From Vibrio ponticus (lineage in GTDB: Bacteria > Pseudomonadota > Gammaproteobacteria > Enterobacterales > Vibrionaceae), in contig NZ_AP019657.1 of the NCBI RefSeq assembly GCF_009938225.1, positions 2,046,001 through 2,110,000 on the forward strand: a DNA stretch of 64,000 bases, read 5' to 3'. Below the pieces are notes generated by a model. That model had not been told where the DNA came from. It saw only the letters and a program-made list of their open reading frames with translations, and searched no databases. The position numbers were made by a program, and so were the translations under genes. This document shows, piece by piece, positions 19,075 to 29,209 of this stretch. Numbering within the stretch: position 1 is the stretch's first letter; every line of letters begins with the position of its first letter.

Positions 19075-20268
19075 TTAAATGTAATTAAACAGAGTCAGAT
19101 CTTTCGCTTTGCCAAAAGCTTGTTGTGAGGCCTGCAGCGCTCGAGTATTTTCATTAAACTCAATCACAGCTGAGGCATAGTCTAGATCTTCGAAAGTACT
19201 TTTCGACTTAGCCAAAGTCATACGAAAATCTTCATGCTGCTGCTCTTGAGTATCAAGAGTACTTAAACGCGCACCAATATCAGAGCGTGCTTTGTTAAGA
19301 TGAATAAATGCAGCATGTAGCTCTCGAGTCACTTGATGCAATTCAGCAGAATTAGAAGCATCAGACACTGAGCCCTCCGATAAGTCTCGGGCGCGTTTTA
19401 AGCTATCGAACATATCAAACGTTTTTTGTGGCTCGAGCTCAATGACGTCACCTTTGCTGATTTTGCCTTTTACCAGCAGCGACATATCTTTATATTGAAT
19501 ACCTTGACTCGGATCGTATTCATCTGCTTTAACCACGCTGCCATTGCGCTCCAATTGGTAACCGTATTTACCTTCCGGCATGTCAACAAACGTCACTTTG
19601 TAACTGGCATCATCGCTAGCGTCGAGATTAGTGGCTCGTTCAAGCAGCAACTCAGAGCCTTCTTGCAACTTATAGTTTGGGTTGTAATCGCCAAATGGGT
19701 TGCTGATTTCCATAAACATTTTGCTGCCTGGATCATTGATCGCCATTTCAAGCCCACTCGCAACACGCATCTTGCGCTGGTAATCGTCACCTGAGTAACT
19801 CACATTATCGGCTTTATCTCTAAAAAATGGCTGAATCTTTGTCTTCGTTCCGGCGAAGATATAGTTTCCTGACTCATCTTGAGTATTAGCCAAGGTAAAT
19901 AGGTTATTGAATAGCTCTTCTATTTCTCGCTGCTTTGCCATACGGTCTTCAGGTGACAACGAGCCGTTAATCATTTCCATCACAGTACGTTTGCCTTCAT
20001 CGATAAAGCTTTCGGCATTAGCAACGATCACTTCATGATGCTCTAGGCGATTACGTGACATCACAATCGACTCAACATACTGCTTAAGTTGCTCCGATTG
20101 TTGACCAATATTTTGAATGTAATGAGTCGCCATCGGATCATCACTCGGGTCGACCAGTTTTTTACCTGAAGCTAATTGAGCTTGGTTATGATGAACTTTG
20201 CTCTCTTGACGACGCAGATCATTTTGCACTGATTGGTAGTTATGAAAGCTGGAAATTCGATTAATCAT
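19075..20268 (-). CDS. flgL: Flagellar hook-filament junction protein FlgL (HAP3)
   Basis: 397 residues. FlgL joins the hook-proximal FlgK to the filament. The flagellin-like N-terminus (MINRISSFHNYQSVQNDLRRQE) and C-terminal helix (ALQASQQAFGKAKDLTLFNYI region) are seen; the DDPMATHYI motif near residue 42 is family-typical. AGGAGG precedes the ATG. It follows flgK by 10 bp. Confidence 0.95.
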   Translation of the reverse strand: MINRISSFHNYQSVQNDLRRQESKVHHNQAQLASGKKLVDPSDDPMATHYIQNIGQQSEQLKQYVESIVMSRNRLEHHEVIVANAESFIDEGKRTVMEMINGSLSPEDRMAKQREIEELFNNLFTLANTQDESGNYIFAGTKTKIQPFFRDKADNVSYSGDDYQRKMRVASGLEMAINDPGSKMFMEISNPFGDYNPNYKLQEGSELLLERATNLDASDDASYKVTFVDMPEGKYGYQLERNGSVVKADEYDPSQGIQYKDMSLLVKGKISKGDVIELEPQKTFDMFDSLKRARDLSEGSVSDASNSAELHQVTRELHAAFIHLNKARSDIGARLSTLDTQEQQHEDFRMTLAKSKSTFEDLDYASAVIEFNENTRALQASQQAFGKAKDLTLFNYI

Positions 20269-20278
20269 TTACTGCCTC

Positions 20279-22153
20279 CTACCTCAATGCCAGTATCGTA
20301 TCAAAGGTTTCATTCGCGGCTTGCATTACCCGCGATGATGCCATATAAGCTTGTTGAAACTTCATCATGTTGGCAGCTTCTTCATCAAGGTTAACCCCTG
20401 ATATACTTGCCACACGCTCTTGCGCGGTCTCTTTTTCAACACGTGAGATATCCGTCAATTGGGAAGCGGTCGCAAGCTTCAAGCCGACATTCGTATTGAG
20501 ATCGTGGTAAATATCAATAATGGTCGACTCCCCACCATTAAGATGTTTATCCGTCTGTAAAAACTGCATTTTGCGTAAGTTGCCGTTACCACCTTCGGAA
20601 GGAACAAGGTTAGCGGTAAATTTATCACCCGGTCTTGCCCCTTCTGACAGGGTAAAACTTGTGCCTTGCACCGTTACCTTATCGGTTGGTGGGTAAGGTT
20701 GAGGCTGCAATAACACCTGACCTTTGGTATTAGTCACCGCAAACTGTTTGCCGTCTGGCGATACGATCACTTCAAACTCACGTAAATCGCCCGCAGCTTC
20801 AATTTCAAACTTTGCCGTACCTTGTGCAAAAGTCGTCGATGCCTCATAACTTTGAGCGGCAATTTTTGTCGCATCTTCCAAAGCGAGTTTGATCTCTCCA
20901 GCACCATTCCGAGTTGGACGAATATAAACTCGTTCACCACTCTCTAAGCCTTGATTGATTTTGATGCGCAGCCCATCAACCAAGATTGCATTATTCTTTA
21001 CATCAACTTGCTCACGTTCACCATTTGGCTTTGTGACGTAATAATCACCGCCTTGATATTGCAACGCGTACTCACCGGTTTTTAGTGGTTTGATGTTATC
21101 GATATAGACTTCCAGATCGGCTTTCGAATTAGAAGCGGCAACCACTCGGGATTTAACCGCTATTTCCGAGTTAATATTGGTAAACATCTCTTCACCAACA
21201 TTACCTTTCAGATCTAAGCCTTGTGATTGCAAATGGTTAACCGCATTCGCAAAACCAATGGCCATCTTGCCAAGCTCATCCATTAGGTAAGGAATTTTTT
21301 CATCACGCATATTGAGCATCGAGCCAATCTTGCCATCGATATCATTACTTGTGATGGCTTTGATCCCCTCGCCTTCAATCATGGCAAGGCGACGCTGTCT
21401 GGCGTTTGGCATACCGTCAACCAAAGTCAATGTACTCGACTCCGCACCGGAGACTAAGGTGTTACCGTTACCAATATGGATATTGAAGCCTTCGCGGTTT
21501 GAACGTGGCGTTACCGTCACTTTCGTATATTCCGACAGTTCACGTACTAAGCTTTCATGCTGATCCATCAAATCAACGTGAGGACCAGGGCTACGCATCA
21601 TCATACGGTTGACATCACGCAGTTCGATACCAATCTGGTTAATGCGCTCCACACCCATTTCCAGTTTCTTGTCAGCCACATCTTGCTGACGACGGATCGA
21701 TTCATGCAGATCATTAAAGTTTTGCGCGGTAAACCAAGCCTTCTCTAATACGACTTTACGCGAGCCCATATCATTAGGGCTATCTGCTAATGATTTGACC
21801 GCATCAAACCATCCATTCATATTTTCTGGGATCTTTTGTGAGGTCACCGAAGAGAGCACGCTACTTAAAATACGTAAGTCATCTTCGCTATCGTGGCGGT
21901 TCGCATGGTTGGTAGTGGCAATATTTAACTCATTAACCGCAAACTGGTCCCAAGAGCGGCGAACATTTTCCACATGCACACCCATGCCATAGGTTTGCCC
22001 ACCAAACTGGCGCGGATCATTGGTCCCTTGAATTACAGATTGGCGACTATAACCCTCTGTATTTACATTGGAAATATTATGACCGGTAGTGTTCAATTGT
22101 TTCTGAGCGGTGAGTACACTCTGTGTACCTAAACTCAGAAGATCCGACGCCAT
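20279..22153 (-). CDS. flgK: Flagellar hook-associated protein FlgK (HAP1)
   Basis: 624 residues. First junction protein between hook and filament. The N-terminus carries the rod/hook family motif ISNVNTEGYSRQ, and the C-terminus the GVNLDEEAANMMKFQQAYMASSRVM signature region. It has its own sigma-54 promoter (22209-22225), separated from flgJ by a terminator, and is followed by flgL. Confidence 0.96.
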   Translation of the reverse strand: MASDLLSLGTQSVLTAQKQLNTTGHNISNVNTEGYSRQSVIQGTNDPRQFGGQTYGMGVHVENVRRSWDQFAVNELNIATTNHANRHDSEDDLRILSSVLSSVTSQKIPENMNGWFDAVKSLADSPNDMGSRKVVLEKAWFTAQNFNDLHESIRRQQDVADKKLEMGVERINQIGIELRDVNRMMMRSPGPHVDLMDQHESLVRELSEYTKVTVTPRSNREGFNIHIGNGNTLVSGAESSTLTLVDGMPNARQRRLAMIEGEGIKAITSNDIDGKIGSMLNMRDEKIPYLMDELGKMAIGFANAVNHLQSQGLDLKGNVGEEMFTNINSEIAVKSRVVAASNSKADLEVYIDNIKPLKTGEYALQYQGGDYYVTKPNGEREQVDVKNNAILVDGLRIKINQGLESGERVYIRPTRNGAGEIKLALEDATKIAAQSYEASTTFAQGTAKFEIEAAGDLREFEVIVSPDGKQFAVTNTKGQVLLQPQPYPPTDKVTVQGTSFTLSEGARPGDKFTANLVPSEGGNGNLRKMQFLQTDKHLNGGESTIIDIYHDLNTNVGLKLATASQLTDISRVEKETAQERVASISGVNLDEEAANMMKFQQAYMASSRVMQAANETFDTILALR

Positions 22154-22208
22154 ACTGCCCCCGAAAACCGAATAAAATCAGCGTGTGCTGAGTAACTTAT
22201 TGGAAGAT

Positions 22209-22225
22209 AGCAAGTTATGTGCCAA
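22209..22225 (-). promoter_or_regulatory. Sigma-54 promoter of flgKL
   Basis: Minus strand TTGGCACATAACTTGCTA: GG and GC separated by exactly 10 bp, near-perfect match to TGGCAC-N5-TTGC. It lies about 56 bp before the flgK start. Confidence 0.8.
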
Positions 22226-22247
22226 AGAATAAAAAAGAGAGAGGAAC

Positions 22248-22289
22248 ATCCAGCGTAGCTGGATTACAGGACGCCCAGCCTCGCTGGGC
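22248..22289. repeat. Tandem pair of covarying hairpins
   Basis: Two 25-bp units. Unit 1 arms ATCCAGC/GCTGGAT (22248-22254, 22258-22264); unit 2 arms GCCCAGC/GCTGGGC (22273-22279, 22283-22289). Each is followed by TACAG and AC. The two outer pairs differ between units but stay complementary. Confidence 0.8.
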
Positions 22290-22462
22290 TACAGAACGTT
22301 TCAATCACGGTTTTGGGGACATAATATAAGGTTTGGGGGGGTAGCGGCAGGAGTCGAAGACTGAGAATTTAAAATTGAGAACTAAGAGCGGAGATACACC
22401 AATATCGCACAACGTCTCAAAGCGAGGTTTCTGCTGAGCGTTCTAACATCTCTATTCTTAGC

Positions 22463-22494
22463 TGTAAAAAATCACCCGTAGGTGACTTTTTACA
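22463..22494 (-). terminator. Terminator at the end of flgJ
   Basis: GTCACC/GGTGAT stem inside a longer A/T-rich inverted repeat; minus strand ends in TTTTTT. The 3' end of flgJ, including its stop (22490-22492), lies inside the stem. Confidence 0.75.
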
Positions 22495-23440
22495 TCTGAT
22501 CTATCTTCGCTTTAACTCTCAGCACTTTATCGGCATATTGAGGATCGGTTGCATAACCTGCTTGGTGAATACCACGAATGAAGTGCTCGTTGTTACCGCC
22601 ATGGCTTAACGCGGTATTGTAACGAGGGTTTTCGTTAAGGAAGCGTACATAGTCATTAAAGCTTTGCTCATAATCTTGATAAGCACGGAACGCGGCACGC
22701 TCTTGTACTGGTACACCTTGATGGTATTCCAAAGTTTGCGTCGCCACTTTATTACCTGCCCAGCTTTTATCCGCTTTGATATTAAATAGGTTATTACTGC
22801 TACCGCGACGGTTGGCGACCATTTTTTGCCCCCACCCCGTTTCCAGCGCAGCTTGTGCCAGTAGCAATGATGAATCTACGCCAAGCGCTCTTGCTGCTTT
22901 CTCGGCATAAGGCTTCATTGAAGTGACAAACGCTTCCGGCGAGTCAAAACGCCCTGTTTGAGCCGTCACTCGCTCAACTTCGTTGGTTTTGGCTTGTGGC
23001 TCGATTGCGGCGCTATCACCATTAAGTTCACGCGCTTCTTGCGCATGGCGCGCACGATCGACCTTTTGCATCAGATGTTCAAAGCTATCATTGTGCGCAC
23101 TGGCATCTTGGTTTTCGATAGAGCCTGTACTTAACTGAGCAACGATCATATCTGCCAAACCTAATGAGCCTGATGCACTCAGTTCACTCGACATTTGATC
23201 GTCCATCATTTGACGATAAAACTGCTGGTTTTGACTATCCATTAGCCCTGATTCAAATGTCGCGTTCGCATCACGCATCGATTTAAACAGCATGTTAGTG
23301 AAAATTGCTTCAAACTGCTTTGCCGCTGCGGTTAGGGCTTCCTTTTCACTTTTTTCATCACCTTTAACCGCTTGCTGACGAAGCTTATCAAGCCCAGCGA
23401 TGTCGTGAATAAAGCCAATATCGTTACCGTTATTAATCAT
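22490..23440 (-). CDS. flgJ: Flagellar rod-assembly protein/muramidase FlgJ
   Basis: 316 residues, two domains. The N-terminal rod-capping domain (about 15-110) includes AKQFEAIFTNMLFKSMRDAN; the C-terminal peptidoglycan hydrolase domain (about 165-316) includes AQAALETGWGQK with the catalytic glutamate and FNIKADKSW. It opens peptidoglycan for rod growth. It is the last gene of the flgFGHIJ run. Confidence 0.95.
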   Translation of the reverse strand: MINNGNDIGFIHDIAGLDKLRQQAVKGDEKSEKEALTAAAKQFEAIFTNMLFKSMRDANATFESGLMDSQNQQFYRQMMDDQMSSELSASGSLGLADMIVAQLSTGSIENQDASAHNDSFEHLMQKVDRARHAQEARELNGDSAAIEPQAKTNEVERVTAQTGRFDSPEAFVTSMKPYAEKAARALGVDSSLLLAQAALETGWGQKMVANRRGSSNNLFNIKADKSWAGNKVATQTLEYHQGVPVQERAAFRAYQDYEQSFNDYVRFLNENPRYNTALSHGGNNEHFIRGIHQAGYATDPQYADKVLRVKAKIDQM

Positions 23441-23449
23441 GCTCTTTCC

Positions 23450-24541
23450 TTAGATAATGATCAGTTGACCTTCAATGGCACCCGCTTGCTTAAGCGCTTG
23501 CAAAATTGCCATTAAATCAGAAGGAGCTGCCCCTACCTCATTAACCGCACGCACTAAGTCATCCAAGGTTAAACCCGGTTCAAACTTGAACATTTTGCCC
23601 TGTTCTTCACTCACTTCGATATTAGAATCAGGGACAACTACCGTATCACCACCAGAAAATGGATTAGGCTGACTAACGTTTAAATTCTCTTTAATCGCGA
23701 CCGTCATACCACCATGCGTCACAGCGGCAGGTTTTAAACGCACATGTTTGCCAACAACGATCGTGCCAGTACGCGAGTTTACGATAATTTTTGCTGAGCC
23801 TTCAGCAGGATTAAACTCGAGGTTTTCAATCGCCGACAAAAACGCAACACGTTGACTGATGTCACGAGGCGCTCGTACTTTTACCGAAGTCGCATCCATT
23901 GCCTGTGCCATTTGTGGACCAAGGAAGTTGTTCACAGCATCGGCTAAACGCTGTGCAGTAGTAAAATCAGACTCGAGTAAGTTAAAAGTAATGTAATCGC
24001 CACGGCTAAATGGGGTTGGGATTTCACGCTCGACCATCGCACCATTAGAAATCATGCCTGCGGTTGGGTTGTTGCCGACAATTTTTGAGCCGTCAGCCCC
24101 GGTTGCACTAAAGCCACTTACAACCAAATTACCTTGAGCAACCGCATAGATTTGTCCATCTAAACCTTTCAGCATCGTTTGCATTAGCGTACCACCACGT
24201 AAGCTTTTAGCTGAACCGATTGAAGAGACCGTGACGTCGATACTTTGCCCTTGCTTAGAAAACGCCGGCAACTCTGCTGTGACAATCACTGCCGCAACGT
24301 TCTTGGTTTTTGGTTTGGTGCCAGGTGGCAATTGGATGCCGAAGTTTTGCAGCATGGCATTGAAGCTTTGATCGGTGAAAGGCGTTGATTCTCCCGTCCC
24401 TGGTAAACCAGTGACCAGACCGTAGCCCACCAATTGGTTGCTACGCACCCCCGCTACTTGCGCGACATCTTTGATGCGAGCAGCGTGTGCGGATGTGACG
24501 AACAACATCAAACTGGTGAATAGGAATAACGCTTTTTTCAT
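23450..24541 (-). CDS. flgI: Flagellar P-ring protein FlgI
   Basis: 363 residues with a cleavable signal peptide ending SAHA near residue 20. It forms the periplasmic P ring around the rod. Family motifs [20 protein letters not shown] and the C-terminal [26 protein letters not shown] are clear. It lies 51 bp after flgH and 9 bp before flgJ. Confidence 0.97.
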   Translation of the reverse strand: MKKALFLFTSLMLFVTSAHAARIKDVAQVAGVRSNQLVGYGLVTGLPGTGESTPFTDQSFNAMLQNFGIQLPPGTKPKTKNVAAVIVTAELPAFSKQGQSIDVTVSSIGSAKSLRGGTLMQTMLKGLDGQIYAVAQGNLVVSGFSATGADGSKIVGNNPTAGMISNGAMVEREIPTPFSRGDYITFNLLESDFTTAQRLADAVNNFLGPQMAQAMDATSVKVRAPRDISQRVAFLSAIENLEFNPAEGSAKIIVNSRTGTIVVGKHVRLKPAAVTHGGMTVAIKENLNVSQPNPFSGGDTVVVPDSNIEVSEEQGKMFKFEPGLTLDDLVRAVNEVGAAPSDLMAILQALKQAGAIEGQLIII

Positions 24542-24592
24542 GGTGGTACCTGTAACTGTAAGACGATGTCAAAACACCGTCTTTAAATTGTG

Positions 24593-25372
24593 TTACAGAG
24601 ATACATTGAAGAATCGTGCCAAGAATCCAGGCTCTTGCATATCTTGTTGAGTTCCCGTGCCTGAGTAACGGATTCGTGCATTAGAAACACGTGTTGAGGC
24701 AATGGTATTATCGTAGGTGATGTCTTCCGGACGAATGGTGCCGCTGAGACGAATATATTCATCGCCAGTATTGAGTGTTAGCCACTTTTCCCCACGAATC
24801 ACTAAGTTGCCATTGGCTAGTACTTCAATCACTTCAACCGTGATCGAGCCTGATAGGCTATTGCTTTGATTTGCCGCCGAGCTGCCACTGAACTTATTGT
24901 CATTAGCTAGGTTATAAGAAAAATTGTAATCACCCACATTCAATTGCTGACCACCGACCTCTAATGGGTCCATACTTGCCGCATTGTTTTTCGACAGATC
25001 CGCATCGGCGCTTTTTGCCGCCTTGGTGGCTTCGTCTAATGTCACGGTAATAATGTCACCAATACCATGGGGCTTGGAGTCATCATACAAACTCATGGTG
25101 CTGCCGGCATTAAATAGCGAACCGGTTTCTGCCGCGTAATGCTCTGGCTGATGCTTAGGATGGATCGGAGCCCATGCAGGATCGCCCGCGACAGGGTCAG
25201 TACGTCCACGCAGCGTATCAATGATTCCTGAACTCTCATCGGCTGATTTATCACCTTCGACCGCATCAACCGTAGTGGTACCTTGTACCATATCCGGTGT
25301 ATCAACGGGTGGCTGCAACATAGAACAACCAGACATTAAAATGATCAGTGATAAGGGCAGAATACGCGTCAT
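24593..25372 (-). CDS. flgH: Flagellar L-ring lipoprotein FlgH
   Basis: 259 residues. The lipobox MSGC lies near residue 16. It forms the outer-membrane L ring. The conserved [15 protein letters not shown] and [31 protein letters not shown] segments are present. Position between flgG and flgI is standard. Confidence 0.97.
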   Translation of the reverse strand: MTRILPLSLIILMSGCSMLQPPVDTPDMVQGTTTVDAVEGDKSADESSGIIDTLRGRTDPVAGDPAWAPIHPKHQPEHYAAETGSLFNAGSTMSLYDDSKPHGIGDIITVTLDEATKAAKSADADLSKNNAASMDPLEVGGQQLNVGDYNFSYNLANDNKFSGSSAANQSNSLSGSITVEVIEVLANGNLVIRGEKWLTLNTGDEYIRLSGTIRPEDITYDNTIASTRVSNARIRYSGTGTQQDMQEPGFLARFFNVSL

Positions 25373-25391
25373 GTCAGGAACCTCTTAATGA

Positions 25392-26180
25392 TTAAAGTTG
25401 TTGGTTAACAAAGCTCATCATCTTGTCTACCGCTGAGATCACTTTTGAGTTCATCTCGTAGACACGTTGCGCTTCGATCATATTAACCAACTCTTCCGTC
25501 ACGTTAACGTTTGATGTTTCTAACATCGACTGACGGATCTCACCAAAACCATCTAACCCCGGCACGCCTTCTTGCGGGTCACCACTTGCGCCCGTCGGTA
25601 GGTAAAGGTTTTGACCAATAGGCTCAAGACCGCCTGGGTTAATAAAGTCAACCGTTGTGATCTGACCAACAACTTGGTTATCTTGCTGACCACGTAAACG
25701 CACCGAAACTTCACCATCGGTACCAATGGTAATACCTACCGCATCTTCAGGGATCGCGATCTCTGGCTCAAGCGCGTAACCCGCACCAGAAGTAACAATC
25801 ACACCTTCATCATTGACGGTGAATTGACCGTTACGAGAGTAACCGATGTTGCCATCAGGCATAAGAATTTGGAAAAAGCCGTCGCCTTCCACCATCATAT
25901 CCAGTGCGTTAGTGGTAGTTTGTGCATTACCGTTGGTGTGCACCTTTTGAGTCGCAACCACTTTAGAACCCGCACCTAACATTAAACCACTCGGCAGTTC
26001 AGTATTTTGCGATGACTGACCACCCGCTTGATTAATATTCTGATAAAACAAGTCTTCAAACACGGCGCGGCTTTTCTTATAGCCGATGGTTGAAGCGTTA
26101 GCTAAGTTGTTTGAAATGGTTGAAATATTGGTTTGCTGCGCGTCTAAGCCAGTCTTACTTACCCATAATGCCGGATGCAT
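25392..26180 (-). CDS. flgG: Flagellar distal rod protein FlgG
   Basis: 262 residues, the normal length. N-terminal motif ISNNLANASTIGYKKSRA and C-terminal SNVNVTEELVNMIEAQRVYEMNSKV are the rod-protein signatures. FlgG builds the distal rod, surrounded by the P and L rings. It follows flgF by 18 bp. Confidence 0.97.
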   Translation of the reverse strand: MHPALWVSKTGLDAQQTNISTISNNLANASTIGYKKSRAVFEDLFYQNINQAGGQSSQNTELPSGLMLGAGSKVVATQKVHTNGNAQTTTNALDMMVEGDGFFQILMPDGNIGYSRNGQFTVNDEGVIVTSGAGYALEPEIAIPEDAVGITIGTDGEVSVRLRGQQDNQVVGQITTVDFINPGGLEPIGQNLYLPTGASGDPQEGVPGLDGFGEIRQSMLETSNVNVTEELVNMIEAQRVYEMNSKVISAVDKMMSFVNQQL

Positions 26181-26198
26181 AACTCTCTCCTAAATCTA

Positions 26199-26948
26199 TT
26201 AGCTCGAACGAAGTAGCGAATCAGAGGCTTTATCCATCTCTTCCGCTGTGCTCATCATTTTGACTTGCATTTCAAATTGGCGTTGTAAATCGATCAGTGC
26301 TGTCATTTCACCAATTGCATTTACGTTACTTCCTTCGATTGCGCCGGTGAGCAGTTTTACATCCGCAGCCGCTTGATATTCGGTATTAGGATCTTGTGCT
26401 CGGAACAAGCCGTTGGCATCTTTGAATAGTGCTTGGTTATTGATGCTGACTAACTTAATGCGATCAACCACTTCAATCGCATCAGCAGGTGCACCTTGTG
26501 GGACGACGGAAATAGTACCGTCACTACCAATTTCCACTTTACTCACTGGAATCGGTAACGTGATTGGCGTACCCGCCTCACCCATCACCAAATTGCCGTT
26601 ACCACTCATCAAAAGACCGCTAGCATCAATTTGGAAATTACCGTTACGGGTTAAACCTTCTTTACCCGTTTTATCCATAACTGAAATCCAGCCATCCCCC
26701 TGGATGGTGACATCAAGATCACGCCCAGTAGTGATTACGCTGCCTTGTTGGAAATTGTGTCCTGGTCGCTCTGTCATGCTAAAAACACGTGTCGGCAAAC
26801 CTTCGCCGTATGCTTGCATAGAACGAGCTTGCGCCAAATCAGCACGGAAACCCGTGGTACTGACGTTTGCTAAGTTGTTGGCTCTGAGCTGTAGTGCTTG
26901 CATGTTTTGCTTCGCACCGCTCATCGCTAAAAACAGAGAACGATCCAT
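26199..26948 (-). CDS. flgF: Flagellar proximal rod protein FlgF
   Basis: 249 residues with the rod-family N-terminus (LRANNLANVSTTGFRADLAQ) and C-terminus (SNVNAIGEMTALIDLQRQFEMQVKMM). It is the first gene of flgFGHIJ and has its own sigma-54 promoter (26984-27001). Confidence 0.96.
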   Translation of the reverse strand: MDRSLFLAMSGAKQNMQALQLRANNLANVSTTGFRADLAQARSMQAYGEGLPTRVFSMTERPGHNFQQGSVITTGRDLDVTIQGDGWISVMDKTGKEGLTRNGNFQIDASGLLMSGNGNLVMGEAGTPITLPIPVSKVEIGSDGTISVVPQGAPADAIEVVDRIKLVSINNQALFKDANGLFRAQDPNTEYQAAADVKLLTGAIEGSNVNAIGEMTALIDLQRQFEMQVKMMSTAEEMDKASDSLLRSS

Positions 26949-26983
26949 TATTGACTCCCAAAATCACTATTCGAGGTCAATAA

Positions 26984-27001
26984 AGCAATTGTTATGCCAA
27001 A
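26984..27001 (-). promoter_or_regulatory. Sigma-54 promoter of flgFGHIJ
   Basis: Minus strand TTGGCATAACAATTGCTT: GG-N10-GC with the TTGC box intact. The predicted start of transcription is about 25 bp before the flgF ATG. Confidence 0.82.
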
Positions 27002-27092
27002 ATAATTTATTGTTATTTTTCAGACAGGTAGAGATGCAATACTCTAGGACTAGCGTATTGTTATAAAAGAAGTGTCGGATAAATGGCAATAA

Positions 27093-27111
27093 CGGCAACC
27101 AAGCGTTGCCG
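27093..27111 (-). terminator. Possible terminator after flgE
   Basis: Perfect 7-bp arms CGGCAAC/GTTGCCG about 36 bp after the flgE stop. The T-tail is weak (TTATT), so it may only attenuate. Confidence 0.45.
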
Positions 27112-27146
27112 CTAGGTTGCCATCTTATTTATGTGTGACTCAGCTA

Positions 27147-28457
27147 TTATCGAATCTGTAGGATATTCTGTTGTAGCTGGTTATGTACTTCAAGTGAACG
27201 AGAGTTTGCTTGGAAGTTACGCTGAGCAGAGATTAGATCCACCAGCTCTTGGGTCATATCAATGTTTGATTGCTCAAGCATACCGTTGTTGATAGTACCA
27301 AATGAACCTTTGTTTGATTCACCCCAGATCTTGTCACCAGAGAACTGAGTTGCATCCCACTGAGTGCCACCTTTCTTGTCGAGACCTTGCTCGTTAGCAA
27401 CACGCACTAGAGCAACACGACCAAGAGTGATGTTTTCACCATTTGAGTAGGTACCCAACACACTGCCGGTTTCGTCGAAGTCAATTTTAGTTAGGAAGCC
27501 TGTTGTTGCCCCATCTTCATCGAACTTAGTCAGTTCAAACGGTGCGGCAAACTGAGTCGAAGACTGAAGACCGAAAGAAAGACGCTGCGCAACATCCGCA
27601 CCATTCATTTCGATCGGGTTAGCCCCTTGACCAATCGCTGAAGATACTATCGGCTGTCCATTGTTTAAGCTTGCCAATGTACCGTCATTGTTGAACTTCA
27701 TCGTATGACCAATGTGACCTTGTGGTGAAGTGGCGTCACCGCCTTCGATATTAATCGGTTTCTCACCCGTTTTATCGGTCACTGTGTAGTAGGTGTGCCA
27801 AGTATTTTGCTCACCTGGCGTCTGCGCCTTCATATAGTAAGTCGTCAACTTGTATGACTGACCCATTGAGTCATAAATCGTTGAAGATGTCGATTTGTTG
27901 TATGTCTCAGGATCGTTGTAGTCAAACAGTGCTGGCGATTTTGACTCCGCATTTGCTGGCAAGTTTACGCCAACTTCAATATTCGCCGTCTGTTTTGGTT
28001 TACCAAATTCAGCTGGGATATTCAGCGGTTGTGGCTCATATGACAAGACATCGCCAGTGTCTTGATCCACTTGATAACCTAGCAGGTACTCATCGTTCGA
28101 AGTCACCATGTAGTTATCTTTGTTCAGGTGGAAAGCACCGTTACGCGTCAGCTCATTTTGCTGTGGGATCAAACGCTCTTTCGCAACCGCGAAAAAGCCT
28201 GTACCTGATACACGTAGGTCAAGTGGGTTATTGGTGTACACACTTGAGCCTTCATGAAATTGTTGGGCAACTTTATTCGCCTGAACACCTTGACCAGGAG
28301 TCGTCTTCGCATTGGTAAATAGTGAGTTTGAGTAGACGTCACCAAACTCAGCGCGAGACTCTTTAAAACCAAATGTATTCGCGTTAGCGATGTTATTACT
28401 GGTTGTATTCAGATCTAACTGAGCGGCGGATAGACCACTAAGTGCAATATAAGACAT
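27147..28457 (-). CDS. flgE: Flagellar hook protein FlgE
   Basis: 436 residues. Main subunit of the hook. N-terminal LNTTSNNIANANTFGFKESRAEFGDVY and C-terminal SNIDMTQELVDLISAQRNFQANSRSLEV signatures are clear. It is the last gene of flgBCDE, 28 bp after flgD. Confidence 0.97.
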   Translation of the reverse strand: MSYIALSGLSAAQLDLNTTSNNIANANTFGFKESRAEFGDVYSNSLFTNAKTTPGQGVQANKVAQQFHEGSSVYTNNPLDLRVSGTGFFAVAKERLIPQQNELTRNGAFHLNKDNYMVTSNDEYLLGYQVDQDTGDVLSYEPQPLNIPAEFGKPKQTANIEVGVNLPANAESKSPALFDYNDPETYNKSTSSTIYDSMGQSYKLTTYYMKAQTPGEQNTWHTYYTVTDKTGEKPINIEGGDATSPQGHIGHTMKFNNDGTLASLNNGQPIVSSAIGQGANPIEMNGADVAQRLSFGLQSSTQFAAPFELTKFDEDGATTGFLTKIDFDETGSVLGTYSNGENITLGRVALVRVANEQGLDKKGGTQWDATQFSGDKIWGESNKGSFGTINNGMLEQSNIDMTQELVDLISAQRNFQANSRSLEVHNQLQQNILQIR

Positions 28458-28485
28458 TCCTAATTCTCCTATCTAGCTCACGTTG

Positions 28486-29193
28486 TTACGCTTTGCCTAC
28501 TTCTAGTACTTCAGCAAGTCGAACTGGCGACTCAAAGCCAGCCAGATTGAGTAGTACGTTACCATCACCTTTACCTAGGAGTACGCTATTGACGTTTGCG
28601 TATGTTGATACTTCAAACTCTTTGCTCTCCCCTTCTAGCAAGCCAGATGCTTTCATCTTGTACTTACCAGCTGGCAATGGATTACCGTTTTCATCTTTGC
28701 CATCCCAAACCACGCGGTTATCACCTGCCGGTTTGGCGCCCACTTCAAATGTGCGTACCAGTTGCCCCATTTCGTTTTCAACACGCACAAACATGTTGTC
28801 CACGTTTTGAGGTAGCTTAACCATTGCTGCCATCGTTTTGCCGTCTTGCTTGATGCCTGCAGCACCAGGAACAAGTACGTCACGTCCCACTAAGGTAGAC
28901 GCTTGCAACGCTTGGTTTGAAGTCATTGACGTGTTCAACGTTTCGAACTGGTTGTTCATTTTGCCAATGCCATCAACGGTAGCAAATGAAGCCATTTGCG
29001 CAATCATTTGGTCATTGCCAACCGGCTTAAAAGGATCCTGTTGAGCCAACTGTTTGGTAAGCAAAGACAAGAAATCTTCTTGCTTAAGATCTTGTTTACC
29101 TGTGGTTTCTGTTGGTTGTTTGTTCTCTTGCAGGGCTTTTAGCTGATCAACATAGGACAAGCCGCTTTGACCAACGTTATTAATACCGGCCAT
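28486..29193 (-). CDS. flgD: Flagellar hook-capping protein FlgD
   Basis: 235 residues. Scaffold for hook polymerisation. The N-terminal DFLSLLTKQLAQQDPFKPVGNDQMIAQMASFATVDGI region and the C-terminal beta domain with a VWDGKDENGNPLPAG loop are family hallmarks. It starts 16 bp after flgC. Confidence 0.96.
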   Translation of the reverse strand: MAGINNVGQSGLSYVDQLKALQENKQPTETTGKQDLKQEDFLSLLTKQLAQQDPFKPVGNDQMIAQMASFATVDGIGKMNNQFETLNTSMTSNQALQASTLVGRDVLVPGAAGIKQDGKTMAAMVKLPQNVDNMFVRVENEMGQLVRTFEVGAKPAGDNRVVWDGKDENGNPLPAGKYKMKASGLLEGESKEFEVSTYANVNSVLLGKGDGNVLLNLAGFESPVRLAEVLEVGKA

Positions 29194-29209
29194 ACGTTAC
29201 CTCCAATCC

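Larger units (their letters stand above)
22154..22489. other. flgJ-flgK intergenic region
   Basis: 336 bp holding the flgK sigma-54 promoter, a tandem pair of GC-rich hairpins (22248-22289) and the flgJ terminator. No ORF. Confidence 0.6.
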
